From contig JAHHHY010000022.1 of the NCBI GenBank assembly GCA_019359125.1, forward strand, positions 1 through 40,150: a DNA stretch of 40,150 nucleotides. Reading direction: 5' to 3'. The notes under the pieces are model-generated. The model saw nothing but the letters and a program-made list of their open reading frames with translations. It did not search any database and had not been told where the DNA came from. Below are positions 7,825 to 20,112 of the stretch, one piece after another (the first letter of the stretch is position 1; each line of letters begins with the position of its first letter). This DNA is from Pleurocapsa minor GSE-CHR-MK 17-07R (lineage in GTDB: Bacteria > Chloroflexota > Anaerolineae > Aggregatilineales > Phototrophicaceae). The position numbers and the translations under genes are program-made.

Positions 7825-8289
7825 TTAGCGCAGCGTCAGCGTCTCGGCCGACGCATGGCCGCGAATATAGCCGATCCAGCCGCGCAGCGTCAGCGGGCCA
7901 TAGGCATTGTGTGGCACGGTGACCGCCAGCTCCTCAGGCGACAATGAACGCACCAGCGCGACGGATTCGCGGCGCACAGCGTCAAACAACGCGATCAGCT
8001 CGGGCTGGGCCACCGTGTGGTCCGGACGATACCCATCATATTCATCCTCCAGCAGAGGCGCGCCCTGCGCCACACGCATCCGGCTGAGCGACCAGCGCTC
8101 GATGCCGACGACATGCGCAATCAGCCGCTCGCTTGCCGCGGTCTCGGGCGCCTCGGCGATACGCTTCAGCGTCGACTCCCCTGCACGCTCGAGCATATCG
8201 GCCAGCGCATCTGCGGACTGGCCTTTGTTCGGGCGTTCAAACATGAATCCCGCGAAGGTGTAGAAGGCGCGTTCACGGAGAGTCGGCAT
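7825..8289 (-). CDS. DinB-superfamily (four-helix bundle) protein
   Basis: I take the ATG at 8289 (product 154 residues, beginning MPTLRERAFY); an open frame extends to 8361 but would run through the rpoB terminator. The product has the helical pattern of the DinB/YfiT superfamily: LIAHVVGIERWSL supplies a first His, followed by helices with Glu and Arg and a late GHASAE segment that can supply a second His near the C-terminus. Members bind a divalent metal and include thiol transferases such as bacillithiol or mycothiol S-transferases; the name comes from damage-inducible DinB of Bacillus, not polymerase IV. The function here is unknown. It precedes nfi by four bases. Confidence 0.7.
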   Translation of the reverse strand: MPTLRERAFYTFAGFMFERPNKGQSADALADMLERAGESTLKRIAEAPETAASERLIAHVVGIERWSLSRMRVAQGAPLLEDEYDGYRPDHTVAQPELIALFDAVRRESVALVRSLSPEELAVTVPHNAYGPLTLRGWIGYIRGHASAETLTLR

Positions 8290-8330
8290 CGGATGATCTT
8301 TCTGCAAATTCGCACAACAGACACTTGTAC

Positions 8331-8370
8331 AAATAATAACGCCGCCCCATGAGCGTATCACGCGGCGGCG
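8331..8370 (-). terminator. Intrinsic terminator of rpoB
   Basis: On the minus strand CGCCGCC (8364-8370) pairs with GGCGGCG (8340-8346), with a 17-base loop containing a smaller GCGTGATACGC hairpin, followed by the T-rich TTATTATTT (8331-8339). It lies 34 bases after the rpoB stop codon. Confidence 0.8.
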
Positions 8371-8404
8371 CTTAATATTTCATCAGGCTGACGAACTGGC
8401 CAGC

Positions 8405-12364
<3,960 letters not shown>

Positions 12365-12371
12365 AGCATCG

Positions 12372-12378
12372 CTCCTCT
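12372..12378 (-). promoter_or_regulatory. Shine-Dalgarno deciding the rpoB TTG start
   Basis: AGAGGAG on the minus strand, seven bases before TTG (12362-12364). This spacing favours TTG over the out-of-frame ATG that lies only two bases away. Confidence 0.75.
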
Positions 12379-12421
12379 ACTTGACTTCCACTGCGAAATA
12401 TCACTCACAGGCTGACAACAG

Positions 12422-12453
12422 AAAAACGGAAAGCGTCACTTATGGACGTTCCG
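12422..12453 (-). terminator. Attenuator-like hairpin in the rpoB leader
   Basis: On the minus strand CGGAA-CGTC (12445-12453) pairs with GACG and TTCCG (12434-12437 and 12427-12431) around a seven-base loop and a two-base bulge, followed at once by TTTTT (12422-12426). It lies about 70 bases after the predicted transcription start and 58 bases before the rpoB start codon. It would stop leader transcripts unless read through, which suggests attenuation of rpoB expression. Confidence 0.6.
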
Positions 12454-12526
12454 CTGTTGTGCTGTGATTAAGGTTGGCATATCGAACATCTGCAAATCGA
12501 GGATTTGGATTCCCGTGTAATGGACT

Positions 12527-12556
12527 AGTATAGGATGGTTCCGCCCCGCTTGTCAA
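12527..12556 (-). promoter_or_regulatory. rpoB promoter
   Basis: Minus strand TTGACA (12551-12556), 18-base spacer, TATACT (12527-12532): a near-consensus housekeeping promoter. The leader would be about 155 bases long. Confidence 0.85.
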
Positions 12557-12644
12557 TCTGTAATTGCCCGCATAAGGGCAATATCCGCGACCAGTTTTCC
12601 CCCGTGGCACGCCAATCGCAGGGCGGGCGTTGGCGTAAACTTGA

Positions 12645-12673
12645 TTGCATCCGCGCCATCTTGATTCTATACT
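12645..12673 (+). promoter_or_regulatory. dnaG-rpoD promoter
   Basis: TTGCAT (12645-12650), 17-base spacer, TATACT (12668-12673), placed 29 bases before the dnaG ATG. The -10 is the same hexamer as in the rpoB promoter. Confidence 0.75.
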
Positions 12674-12702
12674 GGAGTCCCCTTTTACGAGGCCCGTGAA
12701 TC

Positions 12703-14793
12703 ATGTCCGTTGCCGACGACATCAAATCCAAGCTGGATATTGTCACCTATATTCAGCGGACGACACCGCTGAAGCGCGCGGGCCGCGTCTACAAGGCCTG
12801 CTGCCCGTTCCATAATGAGCGCACGCCCAGCTTCGTCGTCAACCCGGATACGCAGTCATGGCGCTGCTTCGGCGCATGTGCCGAGGGCGGCGATGTGTTC
12901 AAATTTGCCATGAAGCAGAATGGCTGGACCTTCCGCGAATCGCTGGAAGAGCTGGGGCGCATGGTGGGCGTGGAAGTGCGCCAGCAGACGCCCGAACAGA
13001 AATCGCGCGATGAAGCCAGCGACCGCCTGCGCGGGCTGGTGAAGCTGGCCGCCGAATATTATCACGAGCGACTGCTGGATCCGTCTGACGCCGATGCTGC
13101 CGCCACGCTGGATTATGCGCTGCACAGGCGCGGCCTGACGCTGGAAACGATCAAAAAATTCCAGATCGGCTATGCCCCGAACCGCTGGGACGGCCTGATG
13201 CGCTATCTGATCGACTTCGGCTCCAGCGAAAATGACCTGATCGTGGCCGGCCTGATCAAGCGCAACGACCAGGGCCGCGTGTATGATGCCTTCCGCAACC
13301 GGCTGATGATTCCCATCCGCGACGAACGCGGCCGCCCGGTCGGGTTTGGGGCGCGTGCGTTGGCCGCCGAAGACAATCCCAAGTACCTGAATTCGCCGCA
13401 GTCGCCCATCTTCGACAAGAGCCGCATCCTGTTTGCGCTCAATCTGGCCGCGCCCGCCATCCGCTCATCGGAACAGGTCGTAATCGTGGAAGGTTATCTG
13501 GATGCCATTCAGGCGCACCAGGCCGGCTATACCAACGTCGTCGCCCAGATGGGCACCGCCTTCACCGAGCATCAGCTCAGGCTGGTGGCGCCGCGCTGGG
13601 CGCACAAAATCATCCTCGCACTGGACGCCGACGCCGCCGGGCAGAATGCCACGCGCCGCAGCCTGGAAGTGGCGCGGACGACGCTGGAAGATGACCTGAC
13701 CGGCAAGCTGGGCGTCGAGTTTCGCGTGCTGCACGTGCCCAATGCCAAAGACCCGGACGACTTCATCCGAGAACAGCCGGGCGACTGGCCGAGTCTGATT
13801 GACGAAGCCATGCCGGTGGCCGATTTCGTCATCGGCATGGAGATGGCCACGCTGCCGCCCAATGCCAGCATCCAGGAGCGCGAGGCCGCCGCCATGCGCC
13901 TGCTGCCGCTGCTGTCTGCCTCTGAAGATGACCTGTACCGCGGCTCAAATATCCAGCGCCTGGCGATGAAACTGCGCCTGCCGGAACGCGATATGCTGAT
14001 GTGGGCAGCCGAGCATCAGAAAACCAGACAGGCCAGGCCGCCCCGCCCTGCCCCGGCAGAGCCAAAACAACCCGTCACAACCGGCCCTGACGACGCATAT
14101 ATGGAATACAGGGATGAAGACGCTTACGACGACTTCACTCCGTATGTCGAGGTCGGCAGCAGCATCGAGTCGACCGCCACACCCGCCGTGCCTGTACTGC
14201 CGACGCGCCCGCGCCCTGCCCCCACTGAAATTGATATGGAGGCCTACTGCCTGCGCGCGCTGTTCGAGCAACCGGGCAATTATTACGCGGTCAACCGACG
14301 CATGCGCGAACTAGCCGAGGACGACGCCACGCTGCAAAGCGGGCCACTGGGTGATTTCTGCGCCGAGGACTTCACGCGCACTGCCCATCAGGAGCTGATG
14401 CGCCAGTTCATGGGCGCGTTGCAGCAGGACGAATTCGAATTTATCGACTACCTGCGGCACAATCTGGATGAGAACCTGGCGCATGAGCTGGTCGCCATCA
14501 TGCACACGCGTGAGCAGTCGTTCGCGCTGCACCTGCATCAGCGGCAGCTGGGCGATCTGGAGCGCGTGCTGGCGCTGACCGAACGGCAGACCGCACTGCT
14601 GGACCACAGTGCCGAGTTGATCGAGAAGGCGCTGCGCCTGCGCGAAAAGCGGCTCGCCCGCGAACGACAGGAGATCGTGTATCTGTTGATGGAAGGCATG
14701 ACAAACGAAACCGGGAGCTTGATGACGCACGCCACCAACACGCTGAAAGCCAAAGAACGGATAGACCGTGCGATCAGCGGTCAGACAAGCTAA
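12703..14793 (+). CDS. dnaG: DNA primase
   Basis: The 696-residue protein has the three bacterial primase parts. The N-terminal CHC2 zinc domain reads C34PFH37 and later RC55FGAC59, so the last two cysteines are three residues apart instead of the usual two. The catalytic core has VVIVEGYLDAI near residue 259 (the TOPRIM glutamate) and ILALDADAAGQ near 304 (metal-binding aspartates). The C-terminal part, after a charged, Pro-rich linker at about 440-510, is the helical region expected to bind the replicative helicase. The enzyme makes RNA primers for DNA replication. It lies 69 bases upstream of rpoD, as in the classical macromolecular-synthesis operon, without rpsU. Confidence 0.97.
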   Translation: MSVADDIKSKLDIVTYIQRTTPLKRAGRVYKACCPFHNERTPSFVVNPDTQSWRCFGACAEGGDVFKFAMKQNGWTFRESLEELGRMVGVEVRQQTPEQKSRDEASDRLRGLVKLAAEYYHERLLDPSDADAAATLDYALHRRGLTLETIKKFQIGYAPNRWDGLMRYLIDFGSSENDLIVAGLIKRNDQGRVYDAFRNRLMIPIRDERGRPVGFGARALAAEDNPKYLNSPQSPIFDKSRILFALNLAAPAIRSSEQVVIVEGYLDAIQAHQAGYTNVVAQMGTAFTEHQLRLVAPRWAHKIILALDADAAGQNATRRSLEVARTTLEDDLTGKLGVEFRVLHVPNAKDPDDFIREQPGDWPSLIDEAMPVADFVIGMEMATLPPNASIQEREAAAMRLLPLLSASEDDLYRGSNIQRLAMKLRLPERDMLMWAAEHQKTRQARPPRPAPAEPKQPVTTGPDDAYMEYRDEDAYDDFTPYVEVGSSIESTATPAVPVLPTRPRPAPTEIDMEAYCLRALFEQPGNYYAVNRRMRELAEDDATLQSGPLGDFCAEDFTRTAHQELMRQFMGALQQDEFEFIDYLRHNLDENLAHELVAIMHTREQSFALHLHQRQLGDLERVLALTERQTALLDHSAELIEKALRLREKRLARERQEIVYLLMEGMTNETGSLMTHATNTLKAKERIDRAISGQTS

Positions 14794-14862
14794 AATCGTG
14801 ACCAGTATTACATTACCCTGAAAATTCGGTCACTTAATGCGCGCAGTTTGTGGACACAACGA

Positions 14863-16536
14863 ATGACCAAAAAACGCACACGTATCGACCAGGCTCGTCC
14901 TGAACAACCTGACAAGAAACCAGCCGACGAACTGGATGACAGTGACGATCTGGATGAAACCGGCTTCGACAATGCCGCCGACATCGACGATGACTTCGGC
15001 GACGATGACGATGCCGCCCTGTTCGACATCCGGCGGCTGAAAGACGACATCCCGGCTGGCGAGCTGTCGGACGAATTTGACCTTGAAGACGCGGACGATG
15101 ACAGCCTGGATACCCGCCTGGCCGACCGTGATCAGCTGTCTGATGACCCCGTGCGCATGTACCTGAAGGAAATCGGCCAGGTGCCCCTGCTGGACACCAA
15201 CCGCGAAACCTGGCTGACCACCCAGATCGCCGCCGAACGCCTGCTTCAGGCTATCACCGATGCGGTCAGCCATCCCGACCATGTCGGCGATGACGACGCG
15301 CTGCCCACCGCCGAGCAGATTAGCTCGGCCGCCTATGCCGCCCTGCTGACGGCCTGGGACGCAGCGGTCACGCTGGCCGTGACGATCAAGCTGGACCCGC
15401 CCAGCATGTCGGGCATCATCGACGAGATGGAAAATGTGCACGAAAACTGGGACGCCACCCAGAGCTCGTACATGCGCGAATACCTGCGCCAGCGCGAATT
15501 TGACGGACGCGAGGGCCGCTGGACCGACCTGGCCAACCGCCTGTTCGACGTGTTTCATGCGCTGTATCTGCTGCCGCCGATCGAGCGCGAACGCCTGCGC
15601 CTGTATTTCGAGCGCCACGGCCGGATTCCGCCGCAGGAGACGTACAAGGAATGGCTGGCCAAAGACCTGGCCGGCGCCGAAGACCTGCCGCTCATGTTCG
15701 AGGCCATCGAACGCAGCGCCGAGCAGGCCGTCGAATCGCTGACACGCGCCAATCTGCGCCTGGTGGTCAGCGTGGCCAAGCGCTATATGGGCCGCGGCAT
15801 CAACTTTCTTGACCTGATTCAGGAAGGCAATATCGGCCTGCTGCGCGCCGTGCAGAAGTTCGACCACACCAAAGGCTTCAAGTTCAGCACCTACGCGACC
15901 TGGTGGATTCGCCAGGCGATCAGCCGCGCCATCGCCGACCAGGCGCGCACCATCCGCATCCCTGTGCATATGGTGGAGACGATCAATCGGCTGACGCGCA
16001 TCCAGCGCCAGCTCACGCAGGAGTTGGGTGCCGAGCCGAACGCCGAGCAGCTCGCGCTGGAGATGCAGGACGGCCTGACCGCCGAAGAAGTGGAAGCGAT
16101 CAAGTCGCTGCGCCGCGAGGGGATGCGCCTGGACCCCGGACTTCAGCGCCGTCTGCGCCGCGCCGCCCAGAAAGTGCGCAAGATTCAGCGCCTCAGCCAG
16201 GAGCCGATGAGCCTGGAGATGCCGATTGGCCAGGAAGACAACAGCCTGCTGGGCGATTTCATCGAAGACGACAAGGTGCCGGGGCCGGTGGATGCCGCCA
16301 GCAAGCAATTGCTCAAAGAGCAGATTCGCTCTGCGCTGGGCGTGCTGAGCGACCGCGAGCGCGAAGTGCTGGAGATGCGTTTTGGCCTGGCCGACGGGCA
16401 GGACCACACGCTGGAAGAAGTAGGCAAGCACTTCGGCGTGACGCGTGAGCGCATCCGCCAGATTGAAGCTAAAGCCCTGCGCAAGTTGCGCCACCCCACC
16501 CGCAGCCGCCAGCTGCGCGATTATCTGGAAGGCTGA
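14863..16536 (+). CDS. rpoD: Primary RNA polymerase sigma factor (sigma-70/SigA)
   Basis: I take ATG 14863 (557 residues); an in-frame TTG at 14848 is a possible alternative. A very acidic N-terminus, comparable to region 1.1, is followed by region 1.2 ([16 protein letters not shown] near residue 96) and a non-conserved helical insert of about 170 residues. Region 2 has [17 protein letters not shown] and [14 protein letters not shown] for -10 recognition and melting. Region 3 follows, then region 4 with [15 protein letters not shown] and the helix-turn-helix [18 protein letters not shown] for -35 recognition. This is the housekeeping sigma factor, consistent with the TTGACA/TATACT-like promoters seen in this window. 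It probably shares the dnaG transcript. Confidence 0.96.
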   Translation: MTKKRTRIDQARPEQPDKKPADELDDSDDLDETGFDNAADIDDDFGDDDDAALFDIRRLKDDIPAGELSDEFDLEDADDDSLDTRLADRDQLSDDPVRMYLKEIGQVPLLDTNRETWLTTQIAAERLLQAITDAVSHPDHVGDDDALPTAEQISSAAYAALLTAWDAAVTLAVTIKLDPPSMSGIIDEMENVHENWDATQSSYMREYLRQREFDGREGRWTDLANRLFDVFHALYLLPPIERERLRLYFERHGRIPPQETYKEWLAKDLAGAEDLPLMFEAIERSAEQAVESLTRANLRLVVSVAKRYMGRGINFLDLIQEGNIGLLRAVQKFDHTKGFKFSTYATWWIRQAISRAIADQARTIRIPVHMVETINRLTRIQRQLTQELGAEPNAEQLALEMQDGLTAEEVEAIKSLRREGMRLDPGLQRRLRRAAQKVRKIQRLSQEPMSLEMPIGQEDNSLLGDFIEDDKVPGPVDAASKQLLKEQIRSALGVLSDREREVLEMRFGLADGQDHTLEEVGKHFGVTRERIRQIEAKALRKLRHPTRSRQLRDYLEG

Positions 16537-16556
16537 TTCGTCAGCGCGCGGAGCCT

Positions 16557-16583
16557 GCCGGGGAACGCTTAGGAATCCCCGGC
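16557..16583. terminator. Hairpin between convergent rpoD and lipoprotein genes
   Basis: GCCGGGGA (16557-16564) and TCCCCGGC (16576-16583) form an eight-base stem with an 11-base loop. The hairpin overlaps the end of the minus-strand gene. There is no T-run, so termination efficiency is uncertain. Confidence 0.5.
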
Positions 16584-17255
16584 GGCCCGCCCTTCCCAGA
16601 TGCGCAGCTCATCAAAACGGATATCCGCGTCACCGTCTGCCACAACCGCCGCCGACAGGCCCGCGAAGCCGCGGTGATAGCGGTCGTCGGTCGTTTCGGC
16701 CACAAACTGTCCGTTGACCGTCAGCGAGAGATACTCGCCCACGCACGCGATACGAATGCGGTTGATGGCCTGATCCTGCTGCACCGCATCGGTGCGCGTC
16801 CACGGAATCAGCGGCGGGACCTCGTCTGTCGCTCCCCGGCGAATCGTATAATAGCCATCGCCGCTGATGAGGAAATAGTAACCGTCGCCATTGTTGGTGG
16901 GCGCGGCGCGGCACATCAGGCCGTAAGCATTGTTGCGGAACGTGCTCACCTGCTGGGCATCCACCTGAATGACGACATCGGTGTGCGCCGTGCTGTTCAG
17001 CACCCAGGTGAAGCCGCGGTCACGGGCCTCGGCCCGATACGCGCCGTCCTCGACGCGGAAATTCACGCCCTGCTCCACGTTGGCATAATTTTCCCACTCG
17101 TACGACGCGTCAAAGTCGACCGCATCCAGCAGCTCACCCTGCGCGATGGTCAGGCTGGGCCGGGCGGCACAGCCCGCCAGCAGCAGCGCCAGCATGGCGA
17201 GGGCGCAAACGCCCAAAAGCCTTGTCAGTTCCGGGATTTTGCTGTCAATTCGCAT
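16569..17255 (-). CDS. Lipoprotein with a LamG/DUF1080-like beta-sandwich
   Basis: The N-terminus has a hydrophobic stretch ending in LLLAGC29, a clear lipobox. The mature part of about 200 residues is beta-rich, with the alternating pattern of concanavalin-like or 3-keto-disaccharide hydrolase (DUF1080) folds: a GYYFLISGDGYYTIRR hairpin, then NRIRIACVGEYLSLTVNG, an FVAETTDD loop, and a last strand ADIRFDELRIWEG. Such domains bind or cleave carbohydrates, but no catalytic residues can be named here. An exported sugar-binding role is inferred. Confidence 0.7.
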   Translation of the reverse strand: MRIDSKIPELTRLLGVCALAMLALLLAGCAARPSLTIAQGELLDAVDFDASYEWENYANVEQGVNFRVEDGAYRAEARDRGFTWVLNSTAHTDVVIQVDAQQVSTFRNNAYGLMCRAAPTNNGDGYYFLISGDGYYTIRRGATDEVPPLIPWTRTDAVQQDQAINRIRIACVGEYLSLTVNGQFVAETTDDRYHRGFAGLSAAVVADGDADIRFDELRIWEGRAAGDS

Positions 17256-17274
17256 AGGTTCACCATCGATATCG

Positions 17275-17302
17275 TTGCCGTCAGGGTCTTAGGGTGTATA
17301 AT
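17275..17302 (+). promoter_or_regulatory. Promoter of the DUF151 nuclease gene
   Basis: TTGCCG (17275-17280), 16-base spacer, TATAAT (17297-17302); the ATG follows 66 bases later. Confidence 0.65.
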
Positions 17303-17368
17303 CGCAGTGAACCACGTCCGATAGGTGATATTCAATCGCCGGTTAAAGCCGCTTCAGAAGAAAAAACT

Positions 17369-17887
17369 ATGATTGAAGTTGTAATAGATACCATCCGTAT
17401 GAGCCTGATGTCCCAGTATCGCGTGGTCATCCTGCGTGATCAGACCAGCGACCGCTACCTGCCTATCTGGATAGGCCCGTGCGAAGCCGATGCGATCACC
17501 GTGGAGCTCAACGAGGTTACCTCGCAGCGCCCGCTGACGCACGATCTGATCCGTTCGGTCATCCGCGAAATGGGCGGCCGCGTCGTGCACATCCTGATTA
17601 ACGAGCTGCACAACGATGTGTATTATGCGCGCATCGTCGTCGATGTGAATGGCAAGGAAATCGAAATCGATTCGCGCCCCAGCGATGCGCTGGCCGTGGC
17701 CGTGCGCGTGAAGGTGCCCATTTTTGTCAACGAGTCGGTCATGGAACGCGCGTCCATCCACCCCGAAGACGACGTGGAACAGAGCGCGCCCCCACCCAAC
17801 GAGGAAGCAGGCGAAGACCGTCTGAGCGCGTTCAAGGATTTCGTCAACAGCCTGGACCTGGACGAACTGGACGACGAAGACAACTAG
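17369..17887 (+). CDS. Bifunctional nuclease-family protein (DUF151)
   Basis: From ATG 17369 the product is 172 residues. The DUF151 core covers residues 1-135 with YLPIWIGPCEADAI, LTHDLIRSVI and IEIDSRPSDALAVAVR, the family's most conserved block. The tail is acidic and disordered-looking and ends in a short helix (LSAFKDFVNSLDLDEL). Plant members have combined RNase and DNase activity; bacterial members, found widely in Actinobacteria, Thermotogae and Chloroflexota, are little studied. It has its own promoter and is followed by two hairpins, so it is probably monocistronic. Confidence 0.88.
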   Translation: MIEVVIDTIRMSLMSQYRVVILRDQTSDRYLPIWIGPCEADAITVELNEVTSQRPLTHDLIRSVIREMGGRVVHILINELHNDVYYARIVVDVNGKEIEIDSRPSDALAVAVRVKVPIFVNESVMERASIHPEDDVEQSAPPPNEEAGEDRLSAFKDFVNSLDLDELDDEDN

Positions 17888-17906
17888 TCTGCACATCACC
17901 CTGAAG

Positions 17907-17941
17907 CAGGCTGTGCGGCCGGTTATGTGGCCACCAGCCTG
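17907..17941 (+). terminator. First of two hairpins downstream of DUF151
   Basis: CAGGCTG (17907-17913) pairs with CAGCCTG (17935-17941), extended by an inner GGCC/GGCC stem. There is no T-run. It could be a processing or stabilising structure, or part of a double terminator. Confidence 0.5.
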
Positions 17942-17956
17942 TCCATTCTGCATCCC

Positions 17957-17997
17957 AAAACGGCGGCGCGGCGACACAATCAGCCTCACGCCGTTTT
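17957..17997 (+). terminator. Intrinsic terminator-like hairpin before dnaB
   Basis: AAAACGGCG (17957-17965) and CGCCGTTTT (17989-17997) form a perfect nine-base stem ending in TTTT. It lies only 13 bases before the dnaB ATG at 18011, so either it terminates the DUF151 transcript or it regulates dnaB by folding over its leader. Confidence 0.65.
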
Positions 17998-18010
17998 ATG
18001 TCCCCAAGCG

Positions 18011-19384
18011 ATGGAACTGCCCATGAATAATGCACCCACCACATACATGCAGGTGAACCAGTCGCCCTTCAGCCAGGAAGCTGAGGAGGCGGTGCTGGGT
18101 GCTGTGCTGATCAACCCCGATGCCTTCCTGGCGCTGGCGGCTTTCCTGAAGCCCGACGACTTCTTTTTTGTGCGTCACCAGTATATCTGGGAAGCTTTCA
18201 TGCGCATCAGCGAACGGCGCGATCGGGTCGACTATATCACCGTGCACGAGGAACTGCGCACGCTGGGCAAGCTGGACGATGTGGGCGGCGCGCCCTATCT
18301 GCTTCAGCTCACCAACAGCACGCCCACCAGCGTGCACGCCGAAATCTACGGTCGTCTGGTCGAGCGCACGTCGCTTCGCCGCAAGCTGATCAAAGCGGCT
18401 GACGATATTAAGGCGCTGGCTCACGAGGAATCGCGCCCGATCGAGACGGTCGTGGCCGACGCCGAGGCCAAGCTGTTCGCCGTGACCGAGAGCGGCGCCC
18501 GGCGCGATTTGAAATCGCTCAAGGAAGCCGTCGATGAATACTTCGACCAGACCGAATACCGCATGCTCAACCCCGATATCCCGCGCGGCCTGCCCACCGG
18601 CTTCCGCGACATCGACGAGCTGCTGGGCGGGCTGCAGCGCTCCGACCTGCTGATCTTCGCCGGACGCCCCGGCATGGGCAAGACCTCATTCCTGCTGTCA
18701 GTCGCGCTGAACGCCGCGCGCGTGGGCGGGCGCATCGCCATCTTCACGATGGAAATGGGCACCGAGCAGATCGTGCAGCGCCTGATGTCGATGGAAACCG
18801 GCATTAATACGCAGAACATGCGCGGCGGTCGGCTGAGCCAGTCCGAATGGTCGAAGTTCGTCAAGGCCTCCACCCGCCTCAGCACCATGAATATGTTCAT
18901 CGACGACACGCCGGGCGTCTCGCCGCTGGAGCTGCGTACCAAGTGCCGCCGCATGATGCACGAGCACGGGCTGGACCTGGTGATCATCGATTACCTCCAG
19001 CTCATGAGCGTGGGCGGCTATGAGAACAACCGCGTACAGGAAATCAGCTATATCAGCCGCAGCCTGAAAGAGATGGCCCGCGAGCTGGATGTGCCGGTAT
19101 TCTCGGCAGCGCAGCTTTCGCGTGCGGTGGAGCAGCGCCAGGACAAGCGCCCGGTGCTGAGCGACCTGCGCGAATCCGGCTCGCTGGAGCAGGACGCCGA
19201 CATCGTCGCCTTCCTGTACCGCGACGAGGTGTATAACCAGGCGACGGAATTCCCCAGCATGGCGGAAATCATCATCCAGAAGCACCGTAACGGCCCGACC
19301 GGCACGGTCAATCTGCATTTCGAAAAGTCGCTGACCAAGTTCAGCGATGCGCGCACACAATCCGCCAACCTGCGTGACCTATGA
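18011..19384 (+). CDS. dnaB: Replicative DNA helicase DnaB
   Basis: I choose ATG 18011 (457 residues); ATG 18023 is equally possible, and the frame open to 17927 would cover the terminator. The N-terminal domain (SQEAEEAVLGAVLINP) is the primase-binding bundle. The C-terminal RecA-like domain begins with RGLPTGFRDIDELLGGLQ. It has Walker A GRPGMGKTS near residue 217, Walker B LVIIDYLQLM near 322, and RELDVPVFSAAQLSRAVEQR with the DLRESGSLEQDAD block near the end. It is the hexameric helicase that unwinds DNA at the fork. Its stop overlaps the ATG of the DnaD-domain gene by four bases (ATGA), so translation is coupled. Confidence 0.97.
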   Translation: MELPMNNAPTTYMQVNQSPFSQEAEEAVLGAVLINPDAFLALAAFLKPDDFFFVRHQYIWEAFMRISERRDRVDYITVHEELRTLGKLDDVGGAPYLLQLTNSTPTSVHAEIYGRLVERTSLRRKLIKAADDIKALAHEESRPIETVVADAEAKLFAVTESGARRDLKSLKEAVDEYFDQTEYRMLNPDIPRGLPTGFRDIDELLGGLQRSDLLIFAGRPGMGKTSFLLSVALNAARVGGRIAIFTMEMGTEQIVQRLMSMETGINTQNMRGGRLSQSEWSKFVKASTRLSTMNMFIDDTPGVSPLELRTKCRRMMHEHGLDLVIIDYLQLMSVGGYENNRVQEISYISRSLKEMARELDVPVFSAAQLSRAVEQRQDKRPVLSDLRESGSLEQDADIVAFLYRDEVYNQATEFPSMAEIIIQKHRNGPTGTVNLHFEKSLTKFSDARTQSANLRDL

Positions 19385-20112
19385 CCCGATTTGACGGATT
19401 CGAGCCCGGCGTACCGCGCATCTTCACGCTGCCTGCCGCGTTCGTCACCCGCGCCCTGCCGTTTGTGCACACGCTGGCGGAGATGCAGGTGGTGCTGTTT
19501 GCGTTTTACGCCGTGCAGCAGCGCGAAGGCGCGTTTCGCTGCGTGCGCCGCGCAGACTTCAGCGGGCACGAGACGCTGGCCGCCGCACTGGCGACAGCGG
19601 TGCCCCATCAGCGTACCGAAGATGCGCTGGACGCGGCGCTGTCGGCCGCTGTGGAGCATGGCATCCTGCTGGCGGTGACCGTGCGCGACCCTGCCTTTGA
19701 AACCGGCGAGGAAACGCTCTACTTCATCAATGCCGAGCCGGGGCGCAAAGCTGTCGCCCAGATTCTGCGCGGCGAGTGGACGCCCTCCCGCGACGGGCGC
19801 ATCGTGGATATCCTGCCCGAACGCCCGAATGTGTTTGCCCTGTATGAACAGAATATCGGCCCGCTGACGCCGATGATCGCCGACAGCCTGAAAGACGCGG
19901 AAAACGAGTTTTCATCCGCCTGGCTGGCCGATGCGATCAAGACAGCCGTCGAGAACAATGTGCGCAACTGGCGCTACATTAAAGGGGTGCTGGACCGTTG
20001 GAAGCGCGATGGAAGGCGCGAAGGAATAATGCATGAAGCCGCTAAAGAACCTGATGAACCTACCGGGAGCCGATTCACAGGCGGGGAATTTGCCGACTTC
20101 ATCGAATCCTGA
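19381..20112 (+). CDS. DnaD-domain primosome protein
   Basis: The 243-residue protein starts within the dnaB stop (ATGA). The first 140 residues resemble a winged-helix DnaD N-terminal or phage replication-protein domain. Residues near 155-213 match the DnaD C-terminal domain (VFALYEQNIGPLTPMIADSL, then the helix ending NWRYIKGVLDRW, its Y-x3-I-x3-W signature). In Bacillus, DnaD acts with DnaB and DnaI to load the replicative helicase. Here it sits between the helicase and the loader-like ATPase, which fits a primosome unit. Its last 80 bases overlap the start of the ATPase gene in another frame. Confidence 0.82.
   Translation: MTRFDGFEPGVPRIFTLPAAFVTRALPFVHTLAEMQVVLFAFYAVQQREGAFRCVRRADFSGHETLAAALATAVPHQRTEDALDAALSAAVEHGILLAVTVRDPAFETGEETLYFINAEPGRKAVAQILRGEWTPSRDGRIVDILPERPNVFALYEQNIGPLTPMIADSLKDAENEFSSAWLADAIKTAVENNVRNWRYIKGVLDRWKRDGRREGIMHEAAKEPDEPTGSRFTGGEFADFIES

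Larger units (their letters stand above)
12365..12702. other. Divergent regulatory region between rpoB and dnaG
   Basis: This 338-bp gap holds no gene. It carries the rpoB leader and promoter on the minus strand, the dnaG promoter on the plus strand, a leader hairpin with T-run (12422-12453), and a small palindrome TTGCCC-GCATAA-GGGCAA (12564-12581) eight bases beyond the rpoB -35 box, which could be a regulator site. A five-codon frame ATG CTT TGC AGC GGT TAA overlaps the rpoB TTG start but has poor ribosome-binding spacing. Confidence 0.7.

Noticed and set aside
7825-8289. DNA polymerase IV (also called DinB)
   Set aside because: The protein is a 154-residue helical bundle of the Bacillus DinB type with no polymerase motifs.
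14798-14833. Hairpin GTGACC/GGTCAC between dnaG and rpoD as terminator
   Set aside because: Six-base stem, 24-base loop and no T-run; too weak to claim.
14830-16494. Long open frame (554 codons) antisense to rpoD
   Set aside because: Same effect of codon bias; the plus strand encodes all sigma-70 regions.
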